From the NCBI GenBank assembly GCA_017302895.1, contig JAFLBV010000001.1, positions 496,001 through 560,000 on the forward strand: a DNA stretch of 64,000 bases. The letters run 5' to 3'. Under the pieces are notes generated by a model that did not search any database, was not told the origin of the DNA, and worked only from the letters and a program-made list of their open reading frames with translations. A program made the position numbers and the translations under genes. Shown here in pieces: positions 1-8,406 of this stretch (positions are counted from its first letter, which is position 1; each line of letters starts with the position of its first letter). The DNA is from Ignavibacteria bacterium (GTDB lineage: Bacteria > Bacteroidota > Ignavibacteria > Ignavibacteriales > Ignavibacteriaceae).

Positions 1-3000
1 CCAGATAAAAATCATATTAACTATTTAGCAATTTTTAAATTAGGGATTGGACATAGACCAGATACTAATATTACTGCGTGTAAATTAAGAGTATTCGCCA
101 GATACCTTAATGAGTCAAACCAAATTATCGATCTTAAACTTGCAGAAAGAATCGTAAAGACCGATAGTTTAAGTTCTGAAGGATTAACTAAAATAATCTT
201 GGAATATAATCTGAGTGGAATAGATGATAATTTTTTTATTGAATCAGGAAAGAATCCAGAAAAATTGAGAATTGATGTGCCAGCATCTGCTACAATATAT
301 TATGAGGTTTTGATACCTTCTGGTACATTGCCTTCCCAATATGGAGATTTATACCTTGACAATATCGAAGTGATGGATAGAATGGTGTGGTACAATTACG
401 GAAGTAGTTCAAATAGAATAAAACAATTACTGACCAATTACAACGAAACATGGCAAAATGGTGATACAGGTAATGTTTATCAGGACAAAATCCGTTATTT
501 CTACACAATGGATGAACCGCACAGTTACGACCATTTTCTTCCGTACAAAAAAGTTGAAGATGTTCAACGAACCCTCTCCAACCCGTTGAGAGACAAGATG
601 ATGCTGACCAAAATGTATCCGGAATTCAGCGGGAATAAGGAAGGTCTGAATGTTCTAGACACCTGGGGTAAGGTCGTAAAACCCCGAAAGTTCATGTTCT
701 GGTATTTCACAATATTCAAAGATGATTTTGAAACACAATTAATGCAGCACCAGTTAAGAGAGAGACTGATTGAGGCAGTAAGACACGACAGGGACTTTTT
801 CTTCACTGCACAGACATGGGGAAGTAAAATGTTGGATCGCAACGATTACCATTATTATAAAACACCGGGTGGTGTGGAGATACTTGGTCAGTCAATTATG
901 TCTCTTGCATTCGGTTGTAAGGGGATATTCTATGAGACATATTACACATATAAATCCAGTCACAAGGATTGGAAGGATTATATCGTAGAAGGCCTCGTAG
1001 GTAAAGACACACTCGATTACAAAACCCCGAGAGCAAACGACAGGGGTTTATATGATATGGTTGGGAGAATCGGACAAAGACTGAAAGGTGAACTTGGCAA
1101 AACACTTTTCAAACTGAACTACTCTGATTGGTCGGCGTACATCTACAACATGCCGCGCAACCACGGTGCTGTACAGAAAGGAAGAGACACTTACGGTGGG
1201 GGAATAAACCGTGTTGAAATATATGACGAAAACGAACTGATATATCCATCTGACAAATGGTACAGTTTTGGAGTTACAAGACTGACAAGAAAAATACCCT
1301 TCCACCCTTACGAAGATTACTACTTTTTTTACAATGCCAACACATTCTCTGATGGTGATCCGACCGAATACAGCCAATACACAGATTACCTTAAGGTTGG
1401 ATTAAAATCATTTCCAAAGAAAAATATCAGATTTTACAACATAGAGGGTGGTGAAAACTACAGTTTTACCAGGAACCTTAGCGGCATTTATGACACAATT
1501 TTCCGTTTAAGGATAAACAAGGGAGACGGAAAACTTTTCAGATTAATTCCGGTGGTTGCATCTACGGGGACCCTTCTGACAGATGAGGTGATTGGTAATG
1601 GTGAGATGATTACATCGGAGGGTACGGTAAGGGTTCCATCAGGAGTGACTCTGAAGATAGAGGGGAGTTACACTCTGCGGGACAGTCTTATCATAGAGGA
1701 TGGAGGAGTACTCAGGCTTGAAGCGGGATCAACACTCACCCTTGATTCATCAAGTTCTGTTTATTGTGCGGGAAACTTGTACATAAATGGAACCGCCGGA
1801 AACGGGGTAACGATAAACTTCATTCAACCGGATGAATCGAAGCCAAATTCAATCTATCTCGGGAGAGAATCCACCGGGATAATAAAATATGCAGAGATAA
1901 AGAACGGACACACGGGATTATCAGCATTGAGCGGATTTGATACCCTTGTAATAGAGAACTGCAGATTTACCAACATCAGTAATTCAGCCATACTGTTAAA
2001 CGGGGCAGGATATGACAAACCATTAATAAGGCACAACACTTACACCAATTGTAACTATGCAGTCTTTGCATCGAATCTTTCAACAGTTGTAGTAAACTCT
2101 GATTCAGCGAATACGAGGTCGGGTTACTGTTTCACGGGAGTATCGGACCTTTGGTTTGGAAACAACAAGGTGACGGGGACACAAGAGGGGGTGGGCCTCA
2201 CACTGACGGGTTGTCACGGTAATATATACAACAACAGTATCACAGGTCATACAGACGGTATTCTATTGGCGAACTCATTCCCTAAGATCGGTGGCAATGA
2301 GATCAGTAACAATACACAGAGGGGACTGGTTTGTGAGTATGGTTCGGTTCCTGATCTTGGTCAGTTCATTCAGGCGGGAGAATGTGAACAGATGTACGCA
2401 TACCCTTTGTCAGGATATAACACGATCCATGATAACGGTGGTGAGGGAACCGATGAGATGAACGCAGAGATATATCTCGACAACTCGTCAATTATCATGT
2501 CCGGAGGAATGAATGCTTTGATGGATGACGGAACCGTTGCAATCATCGCCGGAAAGTGCCCGGATGATCCGCTTGATCTTTCGGGTAACTACTGGGGGGA
2601 GAGCGGATACGAAAACCTGACATTCAACCTGAACTCGAGTGTGACATATCAACCTGAAGTAACAACATACTCACCCTTTGTTTCAACTGACTGCCCGTTC
2701 GTAATAAATCTGAGTACATTATCATTCACGGACACGCTGCACAGAATTAGTAATGCAGTACCCGAAGAAGGAGGAGAGCGGGCGGAGAGATATATGGCAG
2801 CAGGCATGTACGACAGTGCATATACAGAATACCAACAGATGTCTCTTACCGTAACTAATGATACTACGGCGGTAAACACACTACCTTTGCGAGGGATGTA
2901 CAGAAGCGGAAAACTAACGAGCAACAAGTCGGAGAAACTGTTCCTTTTGAATCAAAAGACAGATTCATTGCTGGGTGTGGCAGCAGATACCAATGTGTTA

Positions 3001-3552
3001 AAAACCCTTAAAAAGCTTAAGGTTTATATGGAAGCAGACAACGATAACCTTCCGGAGGCACAGTCGCTAGCCTCTCTGAACACGGCAGGCACACTTACAC
3101 CCGAAGACCGGTACCACGCTCAGACAGAGGAACTGACGATTGCACTAAGAGGTGCAGCACAGAACAAAGCGATGAAGAATGACGCAGGTACAGTGACAAC
3201 ACTAAATAAAGAGGGTATGAAATCGCTGATGAAGAGGCACGGTAACAGGTTCACGGTCAGGAAAGAACAAAAACCTGTGGAAGTAATTACCGAATACTCA
3301 ATGATGCAAAACTATCCGAATCCGTTTAACAGTTCAACGGTGATAGAGTACGCACTGCCGAAGGAGGGTCTTGTAACGATTACTCTGTATGACATAGCGG
3401 GCAGATTGGTGAAGCAATTAGTAAATGAGCAAAAGGCACCGGGGAGATACAAGACAGTAATTGAGACGGGAAAACTTGCAAGCGGGGTGTATATTTACGC
3501 AATGAGAGTGAATGATATAAGCATCAACAAAAAGATGGTGATTTTAAAATGA
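1..3552 (+). CDS. T9SS-secreted right-handed beta-helix protein, 5' end outside window
   Basis: The frame is open from base 1 to the stop at 3550-3552, so the gene starts upstream and about 1183 codons are visible; the TTG at 199 is not a convincing start. The N-terminal half (to about base 1550) has no family I recognise. The middle (about 1550-2650) is rich in short G/N/I-containing turns such as NGHTGLSALSG and NNTQRGLVCEYG, as in right-handed parallel beta-helix (PbH1) repeats, often carbohydrate-binding or -cleaving. The last 80 residues form a type A T9SS sorting domain (QNYPNPFNSSTVIEYALP ... SGVYIYAM ... KMVILK), which predicts export across the outer membrane and surface attachment. 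The stop overlaps the next start as ATGA, so the two beta-helix genes are probably translationally coupled. Substrate unknown. Confidence 0.75.
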   Translation, partial: PDKNHINYLAIFKLGIGHRPDTNITACKLRVFARYLNESNQIIDLKLAERIVKTDSLSSEGLTKIILEYNLSGIDDNFFIESGKNPEKLRIDVPASATIYYEVLIPSGTLPSQYGDLYLDNIEVMDRMVWYNYGSSSNRIKQLLTNYNETWQNGDTGNVYQDKIRYFYTMDEPHSYDHFLPYKKVEDVQRTLSNPLRDKMMLTKMYPEFSGNKEGLNVLDTWGKVVKPRKFMFWYFTIFKDDFETQLMQHQLRERLIEAVRHDRDFFFTAQTWGSKMLDRNDYHYYKTPGGVEILGQSIMSLAFGCKGIFYETYYTYKSSHKDWKDYIVEGLVGKDTLDYKTPRANDRGLYDMVGRIGQRLKGELGKTLFKLNYSDWSAYIYNMPRNHGAVQKGRDTYGGGINRVEIYDENELIYPSDKWYSFGVTRLTRKIPFHPYEDYYFFYNANTFSDGDPTEYSQYTDYLKVGLKSFPKKNIRFYNIEGGENYSFTRNLSGIYDTIFRLRINKGDGKLFRLIPVVASTGTLLTDEVIGNGEMITSEGTVRVPSGVTLKIEGSYTLRDSLIIEDGGVLRLEAGSTLTLDSSSSVYCAGNLYINGTAGNGVTINFIQPDESKPNSIYLGRESTGIIKYAEIKNGHTGLSALSGFDTLVIENCRFTNISNSAILLNGAGYDKPLIRHNTYTNCNYAVFASNLSTVVVNSDSANTRSGYCFTGVSDLWFGNNKVTGTQEGVGLTLTGCHGNIYNNSITGHTDGILLANSFPKIGGNEISNNTQRGLVCEYGSVPDLGQFIQAGECEQMYAYPLSGYNTIHDNGGEGTDEMNAEIYLDNSSIIMSGGMNALMDDGTVAIIAGKCPDDPLDLSGNYWGESGYENLTFNLNSSVTYQPEVTTYSPFVSTDCPFVINLSTLSFTDTLHRISNAVPEEGGERAERYMAAGMYDSAYTEYQQMSLTVTNDTTAVNTLPLRGMYRSGKLTSNKSEKLFLLNQKTDSLLGVAADTNVLKTLKKLKVYMEADNDNLPEAQSLASLNTAGTLTPEDRYHAQTEELTIALRGAAQNKAMKNDAGTVTTLNKEGMKSLMKRHGNRFTVRKEQKPVEVITEYSMMQNYPNPFNSSTVIEYALPKEGLVTITLYDIAGRLVKQLVNEQKAPGRYKTVIETGKLASGVYIYAMRVNDISINKKMVILK

Positions 3553-4217
3553 ACGAGACCGGAACAAATATAGTGTCTGACAGGGATGGACACTTCAGGC
3601 TTTCAAAACTCTTAAAAGTTTTGATTTTATCCACAATACTGGTTGTGCTTATAAGTTGTACAGGCTACTCCACAATCCGCTATGTGAAAGCGGGCAACCC
3701 GACACCTGTGTATCCATACACAAGCTGGGCAACGGCATCTGACAGCATACAGAAAGTTGTTGACATGTGTGAGAGTGGAGATACGATACTGATTGGAACG
3801 GGTATTTACAGGGAGCAGGTGGTATCAGAACACCAGGGAAGAGACCTTGCGATAATCGGTATTGATGTTGACAGTTGCATTGTGGATATGAGCGGGTTCC
3901 CACAGTTTGATAATGTGAGAGCATTCAAATTTAGAGATAATCTGATAATGGAGAACTTAACAATAAGGACAATCTTTTACCCCACAAATCACTCAGGCGT
4001 GTGGATCACAGTGCAATCAGGAGTCTCAAATATAAATATTAAAAATAACAAAATTTTAGGTGGTTTTTACAAATCTCTTTCCGTTTGGTCGTCAACAGGG
4101 GAGATACTTGGTAATTTAGTAGCAGGAGCAGATATTGGTTTAGAAACAAGTCAAAATTCTCTTTCGGGGACAATGAATGTTCAAGAAAATGTTTTTTTCG
4201 CTGTGCTAGGGGTGTAG
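3549..4217 (+). CDS. N-terminal part of a frameshifted T9SS beta-helix protein
   Basis: 222 codons. The N-terminus has a membrane segment ending in a lipobox-like LISC (residues about 34-37), then the opening strand typical of secreted beta-helix proteins (TIRYVKAGNPTP ... SIQKVVDMCESGDTILIGTGIYREQV). The frame stops at a TAG just after a run of seven T (4192-4198). Reading the -1 frame across this run continues the same helix pattern (FFRCARGVVGSYGLFLNN) into the ORF that ends at 5416. The start ATG overlaps the previous stop. I treat this and the following entry as one gene broken by a -1 frameshift, which may be real, programmed, or a homopolymer sequencing error. Confidence 0.6.
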   Translation: MNETGTNIVSDRDGHFRLSKLLKVLILSTILVVLISCTGYSTIRYVKAGNPTPVYPYTSWATASDSIQKVVDMCESGDTILIGTGIYREQVVSEHQGRDLAIIGIDVDSCIVDMSGFPQFDNVRAFKFRDNLIMENLTIRTIFYPTNHSGVWITVQSGVSNINIKNNKILGGFYKSLSVWSSTGEILGNLVAGADIGLETSQNSLSGTMNVQENVFFAVLGV

Positions 4218-4285
4218 TCGGCAGTTATGGATTATTTCTCAATAATTTCATAATCGATTTTTCAAACGCGGGGTTTTACATTCCT

Positions 4286-5416
4286 TTGCTAGGTGGTTCA
4301 GGGCAATTTTACAATAACATTTTGTTGGGTAGACAAGGTGAGTTAGCTAATGGTTTCGATGTAGCACGTGGAATTTTCAGTAACAACATAATTCGCGGTT
4401 GTGATGCCGCTGTATATCCTTGGAGCGTGCAACCATTACATCTAATAAACAACATAATCGACTCATGTGGTACAATTTTCGATCTTTCAAATTCAGGAGT
4501 TCTTTCAGGAAATATAAATTACAACAACTTCTACGGCAACGGCACAATCTCAAATGACATTTCAAAACTTAATCCCGATACTCTGATCTACACTTCGTAT
4601 GACCCGATGTATGAGGGTACCGACAGCAGCAACTACCGTCTTCAGATGTATTCCCCCCTCATAGATGCGGGTGACCCGACCATCCTTGATGTTGACGGAA
4701 CCAGAAGTGACATCGGAAGATATGGCGGTCCCTACGGTCAGAGATACGAATATCTTGATCTTGCACCCAAAAAACCGAGGTTTACTCTTGTTACCTCACC
4801 CCCTTTACCCTCCCGTGGGGATGCCTCCGGCACTCTCATAAAAGGCGAGGGGAGAATGGAGATTCACTGGCGGGGAGGTACAGAGGCAGATTTCAATTCA
4901 TTCTCACTTCACAGGGGGAGAGACCCGTATTTCATCCCGGGAGAATTAAACAGAATATATACGGGCAGAGACACAATGTTTACCGATTCACTCTCAGACC
5001 CGACAGGAAACTATACATACAAAATCACAGCGAAGGATAATCAGGGACTCGTAAGTAAATGGGACAGTGTAACGGTGGTACTGACAGACATCGCTGAAGG
5101 AGGAGAACTTTCACCCAAGGGAGTGGTACTCTACCAAAACTACCCTAATCCATTCAATCCATCGACAACGATAAGATTCAGGCTTGAAGAACCGGGAGAG
5201 GTGATACTGAGGGTTTATGATGTAAACGGAGCGATTGTGGCAGTATTGAACAACGGTTGGCTACCTGCAGGAGAGCATGAGAGGGACTTCACCCCGGGAA
5301 AGACAGGGACGATGAATGACATGGCATCAGGAGTCTATTTCTACAACCTCACAGTAAGGGATGCAAACCTGAAACCCCTGTTCATCCGGTCGGATAAGAT
5401 GCTCTTTGTGAAATAG
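4286..5416 (+). CDS. C-terminal part of the frameshifted beta-helix protein, with T9SS sorting domain
   Basis: 376 codons from the first ATG, but the frame is open upstream to at least the T7 run at 4192, so the true protein very likely begins at 3549 (about 620 residues in total). It contains further beta-helix turns (NNILLGRQGELANGF, NNIIRGCDAAVYPWS), the phrase SPLIDAGDPTILDVDGTRSDIGRYGG common at the end of such helices, a fibronectin-III-like stretch, and a T9SS sorting domain (QNYPNPFNPSTTIRFRLEEP ... SGVYFYNL ... KMLFVK). Alone it would lack a signal peptide and could not be exported, which argues for the joined reading or for a dead gene. Confidence 0.6.
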   Translation: MLGGSGQFYNNILLGRQGELANGFDVARGIFSNNIIRGCDAAVYPWSVQPLHLINNIIDSCGTIFDLSNSGVLSGNINYNNFYGNGTISNDISKLNPDTLIYTSYDPMYEGTDSSNYRLQMYSPLIDAGDPTILDVDGTRSDIGRYGGPYGQRYEYLDLAPKKPRFTLVTSPPLPSRGDASGTLIKGEGRMEIHWRGGTEADFNSFSLHRGRDPYFIPGELNRIYTGRDTMFTDSLSDPTGNYTYKITAKDNQGLVSKWDSVTVVLTDIAEGGELSPKGVVLYQNYPNPFNPSTTIRFRLEEPGEVILRVYDVNGAIVAVLNNGWLPAGEHERDFTPGKTGTMNDMASGVYFYNLTVRDANLKPLFIRSDKMLFVK

Positions 5417-5417
5417 A

Positions 5418-5508
5418 ACCTCAGAACTTCAGAGTTTCAGAACTTCGGAGATACTGAGGTACCGGAGTTCCGGAGTTCTGAAGTTCTAAAATGGAATTCT
5501 GAACCATC
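5418..5508. repeat. Degenerate short-word array, TTC/GAA-rich (family 1)
   Basis: Directly after the stop, words such as CAGAACTTCAGAG, CAGAACTTCGGAG, CCGGAGTTCCGGAG and TCTGAAGTTC follow each other. The two halves are partly inverse complements, so RNA from here could fold into an imperfect hairpin and may serve as terminator. The same words occur at 33825-33900 and, translated, inside the FAD oxidoreductase at about 55965-56125. Confidence 0.7.
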
Positions 5509-5518
5509 TCTCACGAAA

Positions 5519-5531
5519 TGTTGTTACAACA
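5519..5531. promoter_or_regulatory. Perfect palindrome upstream of exporter operon, possible operator
   Basis: TGTTGT-T-ACAACA is a perfect 6-1-6 palindrome about 100 bases before the exporter start; a related half (TGTTGTAAAA) follows near 5578. The position suits a repressor site for the exporter operon, but no cognate regulator gene is adjacent. Inference only. Confidence 0.3.
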
Positions 5532-5631
5532 TATATTAACACAAAATACAACCGTTTGAATAATAGTTTTTTAATCCTGTTGTAAAATGTGCGATTTTTC
5601 AGACTTCAATTTTTAGAATTTCCGGAAAAAA

Positions 5632-7377
5632 ATGAAAAACCTCAGGTCGCTGAAGAAATATTTCGCCCGCTATAAAACAGCTTTGTTTGCGGGGATTTTC
5701 TTTATCATCATATCAAACCTCTTCACGGTGTATGTCCCGATTATAATAAAGGACTCATTGAATGACCTTCAAAACGGACTTGCACACGAAAAATTAGTGA
5801 AGTACGCCCTGCTTATAGTGGGTTCCACTCTTGTAGCGGGCATTTTCCGGTTTATGATCCGGCAGACCATCATCGTGATATCCCGAAAAATTGAATACGA
5901 TCTGCGTCAGGATTTTTGGGAACACATCCAAAACCTCTCTCTCCGCTTTTTCCAAAATCATTCCACGGGCAACATAATGGCACACGCCACCAATGACATC
6001 AGTGCAGTAAGAATGTTCATCGGTCCCGCAGTGATGTACTCCATCGATACAGGCATAAGGATGATCATAGTTGTCTCCATCATGTCGATGATAAGTCTCG
6101 AAGTGACTCTTTGGAGCCTTATTCCGCTTCCCATCCTTTCATTTCTTGTATATACTGTCGGACAAAAGGTTCATAAAAGATTTACCCTCATACAGGAGAA
6201 ATTCTCCGATCTTACCACAAAAGCCCAGGAAAATTTTTCAGGTATCAGGGTTATAAAGTCTTATGTGGCGGAAGAGAGGGAAATAGAAGATTTTGACCGT
6301 TTAAGCAAAGAATATCTGACGCGAAACATGCATCTGATCAAGATTCAGGCTTTGTTTCAGCCGACTCTTTTTCTTGTGACAGGTCTTTCGGTCATCGTGA
6401 CCATCTGGACAGGCGGTTCTGCAGTAATCAATAAAACCCTGATGATCGGTGATGTAACTGCTCTGGTCATGTATCTTGGAATACTGATCTGGCCCATGAT
6501 AGCACTCGGATGGGTAATCAATATTATTCAGCAGGCGGAAGCAAGCATGGCAAGATTAAACAGAATGATGGCTGAGAAAATAGAAATCAAGGATGTCTCT
6601 GAAGCCGAAAGTGCTTTGAAGGACATCAAAGGGGAAATTGAATTCCGGAATGTTTCCTTTAAGTACGGAGATGATCTCCCCTGGGTTTTGCATGATCTTA
6701 ACTTGAAAATGCCGGCAGGACATTCAATCGCATTGATGGGGAGTACCGGAAGCGGAAAGAGCACCCTTATCAATCTCATTCCCCGCCTGTTCGATACCTC
6801 ATCGGGAGACATTTTTGTTGATGGTGTAAACATTAAAGACATCTCTCTGAAAACACTTCGCCGCTCCATCGGATTTGTACCGCAGGAGGCTTTCCTTTTT
6901 TCTGATACCATAAGGAACAACATCTGCTACGGGAAAGATGATGCCACGGAGCAGGAATTGATGGAGAAAGCTGAAATTGCCCAATTTTCGAAGGATGTGC
7001 TGCAATTCCCCGAAGGTTTCGATACCATGGTTGGCGAGAGGGGAATAACCCTATCCGGTGGTCAAAAACAAAGAGCATCCCTCACGAGAGCCCTGATGAT
7101 CGAACCAAAAATTTTAATACTCGACGATTCCTTCTCTGCCGTTGATACTCACACCGAGGAGGAAATTCTTCAGGGACTTCGCGGATTTATGAAGGGGAGA
7201 ACCACCATTATGGTAAGTCACAGGGTTTCAACCGTGAAGGACGCCGACAAAATCGTGGTTCTCGATAAAGGAAGAATAATTGAAGAAGGTACGCATGAAG
7301 AGTTGCTGCAGTTGAACGGACTCTATGCCGGTATCTACTCGAGACAATTACTTGAACAGGAAATCGAAGAAATATAA
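5632..7377 (+). CDS. ABC exporter half-transporter with degenerate ATPase site (BmrC/TM287-like)
   Basis: 581 residues: an N-terminal type I exporter membrane domain (about 1-320, six predicted helices) and an ATP-binding domain with Walker A GSTGSGKST (about 370), intact signature LSGGQ (about 473) and H-loop SHRVST (about 529). The Walker B ends ILILDD, so the catalytic Glu is Asp. This is the pattern of the degenerate-site subunit of heterodimeric exporters such as TM287/288 and BmrCD, and the partner encoded at 8407-10200 shows the complementary pattern. The likely role is drug, lipid or peptide export across the inner membrane; the substrate is not predictable. It heads a three-gene operon with an 11-base gap to the next gene. 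Confidence 0.9.
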   Translation: MKNLRSLKKYFARYKTALFAGIFFIIISNLFTVYVPIIIKDSLNDLQNGLAHEKLVKYALLIVGSTLVAGIFRFMIRQTIIVISRKIEYDLRQDFWEHIQNLSLRFFQNHSTGNIMAHATNDISAVRMFIGPAVMYSIDTGIRMIIVVSIMSMISLEVTLWSLIPLPILSFLVYTVGQKVHKRFTLIQEKFSDLTTKAQENFSGIRVIKSYVAEEREIEDFDRLSKEYLTRNMHLIKIQALFQPTLFLVTGLSVIVTIWTGGSAVINKTLMIGDVTALVMYLGILIWPMIALGWVINIIQQAEASMARLNRMMAEKIEIKDVSEAESALKDIKGEIEFRNVSFKYGDDLPWVLHDLNLKMPAGHSIALMGSTGSGKSTLINLIPRLFDTSSGDIFVDGVNIKDISLKTLRRSIGFVPQEAFLFSDTIRNNICYGKDDATEQELMEKAEIAQFSKDVLQFPEGFDTMVGERGITLSGGQKQRASLTRALMIEPKILILDDSFSAVDTHTEEEILQGLRGFMKGRTTIMVSHRVSTVKDADKIVVLDKGRIIEEGTHEELLQLNGLYAGIYSRQLLEQEIEEI

Positions 7378-7388
7378 GGAATATTGCC

Positions 7389-8399
7389 ATGTCACAGATA
7401 AAAATTGCGTTTTTTGAGATCGACGGTGATGAGAAAAAATATATCAAGAGAAAATTTGACAAAAACTTCATTCTTGAATTTTACAAAGAGCCTCTTACGG
7501 TCAACAACTGGGAAAAGGCGAAGGATGCGGATGTTGTCTCGGTTTTTATCTATTCAAAACTGACCGAACAGGTTCTGCACAACCTCCCCTCCCTGAAACT
7601 TATTTCCACCCGCAGCACGGGATTCAATCATGTCAATCTGGATGCGGCACAAAAGCGGAACATCTCGGTTTGTAATGTCCCCTACTATGGCGAAAACACG
7701 GTAGCGGAACATACTTTTGCCCTCATTCTGGCTCTTTCAAGAAACCTGCACAAGGCTTATGTCCGCTCAATTCAGGGGAATTTTTCCCTTCAGGGGCTGA
7801 GAGGTTTCGATCTGAAAGATAAAACCATCGGCATCATCGGTGCAGGAAGCATCGGAACGCATGTCATTAAAATGGCGAAGGGATTCGGAATGAACATCCT
7901 CGTTTTCGATCCTGTGCAGAATCACATTTTTGAAGAGATACTCGAATTTAAGTATGCCACTCTCGAAGAGTTGCTCTCGAAATCCGATATAATTTCCCTT
8001 CACTGTCCATATAATGAAAACACCCACTACCTTTTAAATATGGAAAACATCGGTCTGGTAAAAAAAGGTGCTCTGTTTATAAACACCGCACGAGCCGGAT
8101 TGATAGAACCCTCAGCCCTCTATTATGCAATCGACAACGGCATATTCAGTGGTGCAGGACTCGATGTGTTCGAAGGTGAGGACCTCGCAGGTGAAGAAAA
8201 TCAGATGCTCTCAAAAAATGTTTCCCCCGAACAGATGGAAGCAATTCTAAAAAGAAACATCCTTCTTAAAAGGGAAAATGTGATTATTACACCACATATT
8301 GCATTTGACTCAATTGAAGCTGTCGAAAGAATTCTGGAAACAACAGTTTCCAATATTAAAGCTTTCTTTAACGGCGATAAATACTACAAGATTATATAG
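7389..8399 (+). CDS. NAD-dependent D-2-hydroxyacid dehydrogenase (D-lactate dehydrogenase type)
   Basis: 336 residues. The Rossmann dinucleotide motif GIIGAGSIGTHV is followed about 19 residues later by an acidic residue (VFDP), as expected for NAD. The family's catalytic Arg (NTARAGLIE), Glu (DVFEGED) and His (ITPHIAFDS) are present, and RSTGFNHVNLDAA matches the substrate-binding loop of D-LDH-like enzymes. It probably interconverts pyruvate and D-lactate, or a related 2-keto acid, in the cytoplasm. It lies between the two halves of an ABC exporter and is probably co-transcribed with both; whether the product has to do with the exported compound is unknown. Confidence 0.87.
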   Translation: MSQIKIAFFEIDGDEKKYIKRKFDKNFILEFYKEPLTVNNWEKAKDADVVSVFIYSKLTEQVLHNLPSLKLISTRSTGFNHVNLDAAQKRNISVCNVPYYGENTVAEHTFALILALSRNLHKAYVRSIQGNFSLQGLRGFDLKDKTIGIIGAGSIGTHVIKMAKGFGMNILVFDPVQNHIFEEILEFKYATLEELLSKSDIISLHCPYNENTHYLLNMENIGLVKKGALFINTARAGLIEPSALYYAIDNGIFSGAGLDVFEGEDLAGEENQMLSKNVSPEQMEAILKRNILLKRENVIITPHIAFDSIEAVERILETTVSNIKAFFNGDKYYKII

Positions 8400-8406
8400 A
8401 GATAAA

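Noticed and set aside
8299..8406. N-terminal extension of the second ABC half-transporter
   Set aside because: Lies wholly in the dehydrogenase gene; the ATG at 8407 gives the normal length.
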